Assembly: GCA_029098205.1 (NCBI GenBank)
Contig: JAQXNW010000169.1
Span: 1-14,786, forward strand
DNA from: Eubacteriales bacterium
Lineage (GTDB): Bacteria; Bacillota; Clostridia; Peptostreptococcales; Anaerovoracaceae
Direction of reading: 5' to 3'
Length of the DNA: 14,786 nt
A program made the position numbers and the translations under genes. The notes under the pieces are model-generated. The model saw only the letters and a list, made by a program, of their open reading frames with translations, had not been told where the DNA came from and did no database searches. Below, piece after piece: positions 12,222-14,786 of the stretch (positions are counted from its first letter, which is position 1; each line of letters opens with the position of its first letter).

Positions 12222-14786
12222 TCAGGATTTTTTCTCTCTTTCTTCCCGAATCGCCGCATGCGCAGCCGCAAGACGGGCGACCGGAATCCGAATCGGCGAA
12301 CAGGACACATACTGAAGCCCGATCTGGTGGCAGAATTCCACACTCGCCGGATCCCCCGCATGTTCTCCGCAGATACCGGTTTTCAAGGTCGGCCGGCTTC
12401 GTTTTCCCTCTTCCGTCGCCATCTTCATCAAACGGCCGACGCCATCCGGATCAATCGTCCGGAACGGATCCGCAGGCAGAATTCCCCGTTCAACATACTG
12501 CCGGATCAAATCCTGTGTATCGCTTCTGGAAAAGCCATAGGTCATCTGCGTAAGATCATTGGTTCCAAAGGAAAAGAATTCCGCGTCTTCCGCAATTTCC
12601 CCCGCTGTAAGCGCTGCTCGGGGCACTTCGATCATCGTGCCGATCATATACGGGATCTTCTTCCCCAACTCTCCCATAACCGTCTCCGCTTCTTTTCGTA
12701 CAATCCCAGAAACATAACAGAACTCGGTATGGGAAACCGTAAGCGGGATCAGAATTTCCGGCTGTATATTATACCCAAACTCACCAGAAACTCGAATGGC
12801 CGCCGTAACAATCGCCCGTGTCTGCATTTTCGCTGTTTCCGGATATTCAACAGCCAACCGGATACCGCGTTTTCCAAGCATCGGATTCATCTCCCGAAGC
12901 TTCTGAACCTGCCTTTTGAGCATCCGCGCCGAAACTCCCGAAAGCTCCGCATACTCTTCGAACTGCTTCTCTGTCCGCGGAAGGAAATCCTGAAGCGGTG
13001 GATCAAACAGCCGAATGGTTACAGGACGGTCTTCCATAACACGGAACATTTCTTCAAAATCTTTCTGCTGAAATGGAAGAAGCTTTCGAAGCGCGTCTTC
13101 ACGCTCTTCTTTATCCGACGCGAGAATCATCTCACGAAAAACGGAAATCCTATCTTTATCAAAAAACATATGCTCCGAGCGGCAAAGCCCGATTCCTTCC
13201 GCGCCGAAATAAACGGCCTGCCGGGCCGCATCCGGCGTGTCCGCGTTCGTACGGATCCGCATCGTTCGAAAGCTGTCCGCCCATTCCATAATTGTTCCGA
13301 AATCGCCCAGAAAATCCGGCGGTGTAAGCGAAACCATTCCCTCGTAAATCGTACCCGTCACACCATCGAGAGACAGAATATCCCCTCTTTGATATATCTT
13401 CTGCCCGATTCTGAGAATTCCCCGTTCTTTGTCAATTGACGCGTTATCGATGTCCGATATACAGCACTTTCCCATGCCGCGCGCAAGCTCTGCTCCCTGC
13501 GAACGGATTCCACCATGAAGAAGCAGAATACCCTGCGCATCCGAAAATCCAGCAAGAAGCTCCGGCGTAGGATTGTCGCAGACCAAAACAGCATTCTTCT
13601 GCAGATCTTTCCACCGGAGAACATCCTTCACCGAAAAACAGATTCCGCCGTATGCCGCACCGGCGGAAACTCCGATTCCCTGCGCGGCCGCATGCGCTTT
13701 CTTTAGATCCGCTTTATCAAATTGGGCATGCACCATCTTCTCCGCATATTCCGGCTTAATCCGCATGACCGCTTCTTTTTGATCAATCCGTTTCTCCCGG
13801 ACAAGATCCACCGCTATTTTTACCGCCGCCTGCGCTGTACGTTTTTCGCTTTTCGTCTGAAGCACATATAAGCGGCCATGCTGCACTGTGAATTCAATTT
13901 TCTGAGCGTCCAGATAATGATTCTCTAAGATTTCACAGATATGCGAAAGCGTCTGGTACACTTCCGGAAAAGTTTCCTGCATAGAATCCACAGGCCGAAC
14001 GGTACGAACGCCCAGCTCAAGATCCTCTCCCTGCGCATTCGGAAGAAAACCGCCGCAAAGTTCTTTTTCACCCGTTTCCGGATCTCTAGTATATACATAT
14101 CCCGCTCCGGAATCCGCTCCAAGATTTCCGAAAACCATAGACTGGACATTTACAGCAATCCCGACATCTTCCGGAACATTATTTTCTCTGCGGTATTTTT
14201 TTAAACGATCTTCATTCCAGCTCCGATAGACTGCATCGAAAGCTTTCCTTAACTGTAAAGCGGGATCCTGCGGAAACGGCTCCCCGGTCTCCCGCTCGAC
14301 AATATCCTGATAGGAACGGACCAGCTCTTTCATGGACTCCGCGCTCAGCTCAATCATTTCCTTCGCGTCCGAACGTTTCTTGCTTTCAAGAAGCACATCC
14401 TGAAAGCGCTCTTTCGGAATTCCCATGACAATCACTCCGTACATTTCAATCAGCCTTCGGTAGCTGTCATACGCGAATTTTTCATTTCCTGTCATTCGGG
14501 ACAGCGCCTCTACCGTATCGTCATTCAATCCAAGATTCAGAATAGCGGTCTGAAGACCGGGAATCGGAACGGGATATCCAGGACGAACCGAAATCAACAG
14601 AGGTTCTTTTTCGTTTCCAAGCTTCTGTCCGGAAACATTTTCGAGATCACGGATTTTCTCCTGGATTTCTTCCTGGATTTCCGGCGCCAACTTCCCTTCC
14701 TGCTTATACCGTACGGAAACCTCTGAAGTTACTGTAAACCCGAAGGGAACAGGCAGACCTATTCTTGTCATTTCCGCAAGATTCGC
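12222..14786 (-). CDS. Pyruvate phosphate dikinase-like protein lacking the catalytic histidine (5' partial)
   Basis: PPDK interconverts ATP + phosphate + pyruvate and AMP + PPi + PEP through a phospho-His intermediate. The frame is open to the window's edge (ANLAEMTRIG), so about 20-25 N-terminal residues are missing; 854 codons plus the stop are visible. The N-terminal ATP-grasp domain keeps IEFTVQHGRLYVLQT and NAQGEDLELGVRT. Its nucleotide loop reads SVRPGYPVPIPG instead of the family's SVRSGARASMPG. The swivelling domain reads GGIRSQGAELARGMGKCC where PPDK has GGMTSHAAVVARGMG, so the phosphorylated His is Gln (codon CAG at 13499-13497) and the regulatory Thr is Arg. The PEP/pyruvate domain is intact: RTNADTP, VTIRLFDPPL, GTMIEVPRAAL, SFGTNDLTQM and the active Cys in GICGEHAGDP. 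Normal dikinase activity is not expected. The frame is undamaged, so it may have another role. It is followed by a NUDIX gene 17 nt downstream. Confidence 0.9.
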   Translation of the reverse strand, partial: ANLAEMTRIGLPVPFGFTVTSEVSVRYKQEGKLAPEIQEEIQEKIRDLENVSGQKLGNEKEPLLISVRPGYPVPIPGLQTAILNLGLNDDTVEALSRMTGNEKFAYDSYRRLIEMYGVIVMGIPKERFQDVLLESKKRSDAKEMIELSAESMKELVRSYQDIVERETGEPFPQDPALQLRKAFDAVYRSWNEDRLKKYRRENNVPEDVGIAVNVQSMVFGNLGADSGAGYVYTRDPETGEKELCGGFLPNAQGEDLELGVRTVRPVDSMQETFPEVYQTLSHICEILENHYLDAQKIEFTVQHGRLYVLQTKSEKRTAQAAVKIAVDLVREKRIDQKEAVMRIKPEYAEKMVHAQFDKADLKKAHAAAQGIGVSAGAAYGGICFSVKDVLRWKDLQKNAVLVCDNPTPELLAGFSDAQGILLLHGGIRSQGAELARGMGKCCISDIDNASIDKERGILRIGQKIYQRGDILSLDGVTGTIYEGMVSLTPPDFLGDFGTIMEWADSFRTMRIRTNADTPDAARQAVYFGAEGIGLCRSEHMFFDKDRISVFREMILASDKEEREDALRKLLPFQQKDFEEMFRVMEDRPVTIRLFDPPLQDFLPRTEKQFEEYAELSGVSARMLKRQVQKLREMNPMLGKRGIRLAVEYPETAKMQTRAIVTAAIRVSGEFGYNIQPEILIPLTVSHTEFCYVSGIVRKEAETVMGELGKKIPYMIGTMIEVPRAALTAGEIAEDAEFFSFGTNDLTQMTYGFSRSDTQDLIRQYVERGILPADPFRTIDPDGVGRLMKMATEEGKRSRPTLKTGICGEHAGDPASVEFCHQIGLQYVSCSPIRIPVARLAAAHAAIREEREKKS

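Noticed and set aside
12174..13439. 421-codon open frame on the plus strand
   Set aside because: It lies opposite the PPDK-like gene, is rich in Arg, Asn and Phe of low-complexity type, and shows no recognisable domain.

Overview
The window looks like a chromosomal segment of an anaerobic low-to-mid GC Firmicute, most likely Clostridia and perhaps Lachnospiraceae-like. This is inferred from the infC-rpmI-rplT order, a LexA with Gram-positive SOS boxes, a rubredoxin-first ('reverse') rubrerythrin, a DUF815 ATPase and a pyruvate phosphate dikinase-like gene. Most genes are on the minus strand. Only uraA, the corA-like gene and the rubrerythrin gene are on the plus strand. No mobile element, prophage or CRISPR array is visible.

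Layout. 1-214: 5' end of coaBC (minus, runs off the window). 281-1727: the translation operon infC-rpmI-rplT (minus), with a consensus promoter, a folded attenuator leader and a terminator. 1750-2511: lexA (minus) with two LexA boxes over its promoter. 2529-4902: uraA (uracil permease) and a CorA-like metal-ion transporter (plus), closed by a shared terminator. 5029-5921: a degenerate TrpC-like protein (minus), divergent from a reverse rubrerythrin at 5969-6675 (plus). 6708-8151: a DUF815 AAA ATPase (minus). 8246-9898: ilvC (minus), interrupted by an in-frame TGA and preceded by a leader of about 500 nt containing a terminator. 9984-11405: a GPH-type sugar:cation symporter (minus). 11424-11590: tRNA-Ala(CGC) with promoter and terminator (minus). 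11671-14786: a NUDIX hydrolase gene 17 nt downstream of a PPDK-like gene that runs off the right edge (minus).

Most of the content is housekeeping: translation, SOS response, CoA, uracil and branched-chain amino acid metabolism, and oxidative stress defence. Three genes depart from their families. ilvC has codon 40 changed from an expected Gly to TGA. The PPDK-like protein has Gln where the catalytic phospho-His should be, although its PEP/pyruvate domain looks intact. The TrpC-like protein keeps the family's fold signature but lacks several active-site residues. On the RNA side, the infC leader can be drawn as a compact three-way junction whose loop is complementary to the terminator, and infC itself appears to start at AUU. 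I found no clearly new multi-gene system. The best leads are the RNA leaders and the catalytically altered paralogs.
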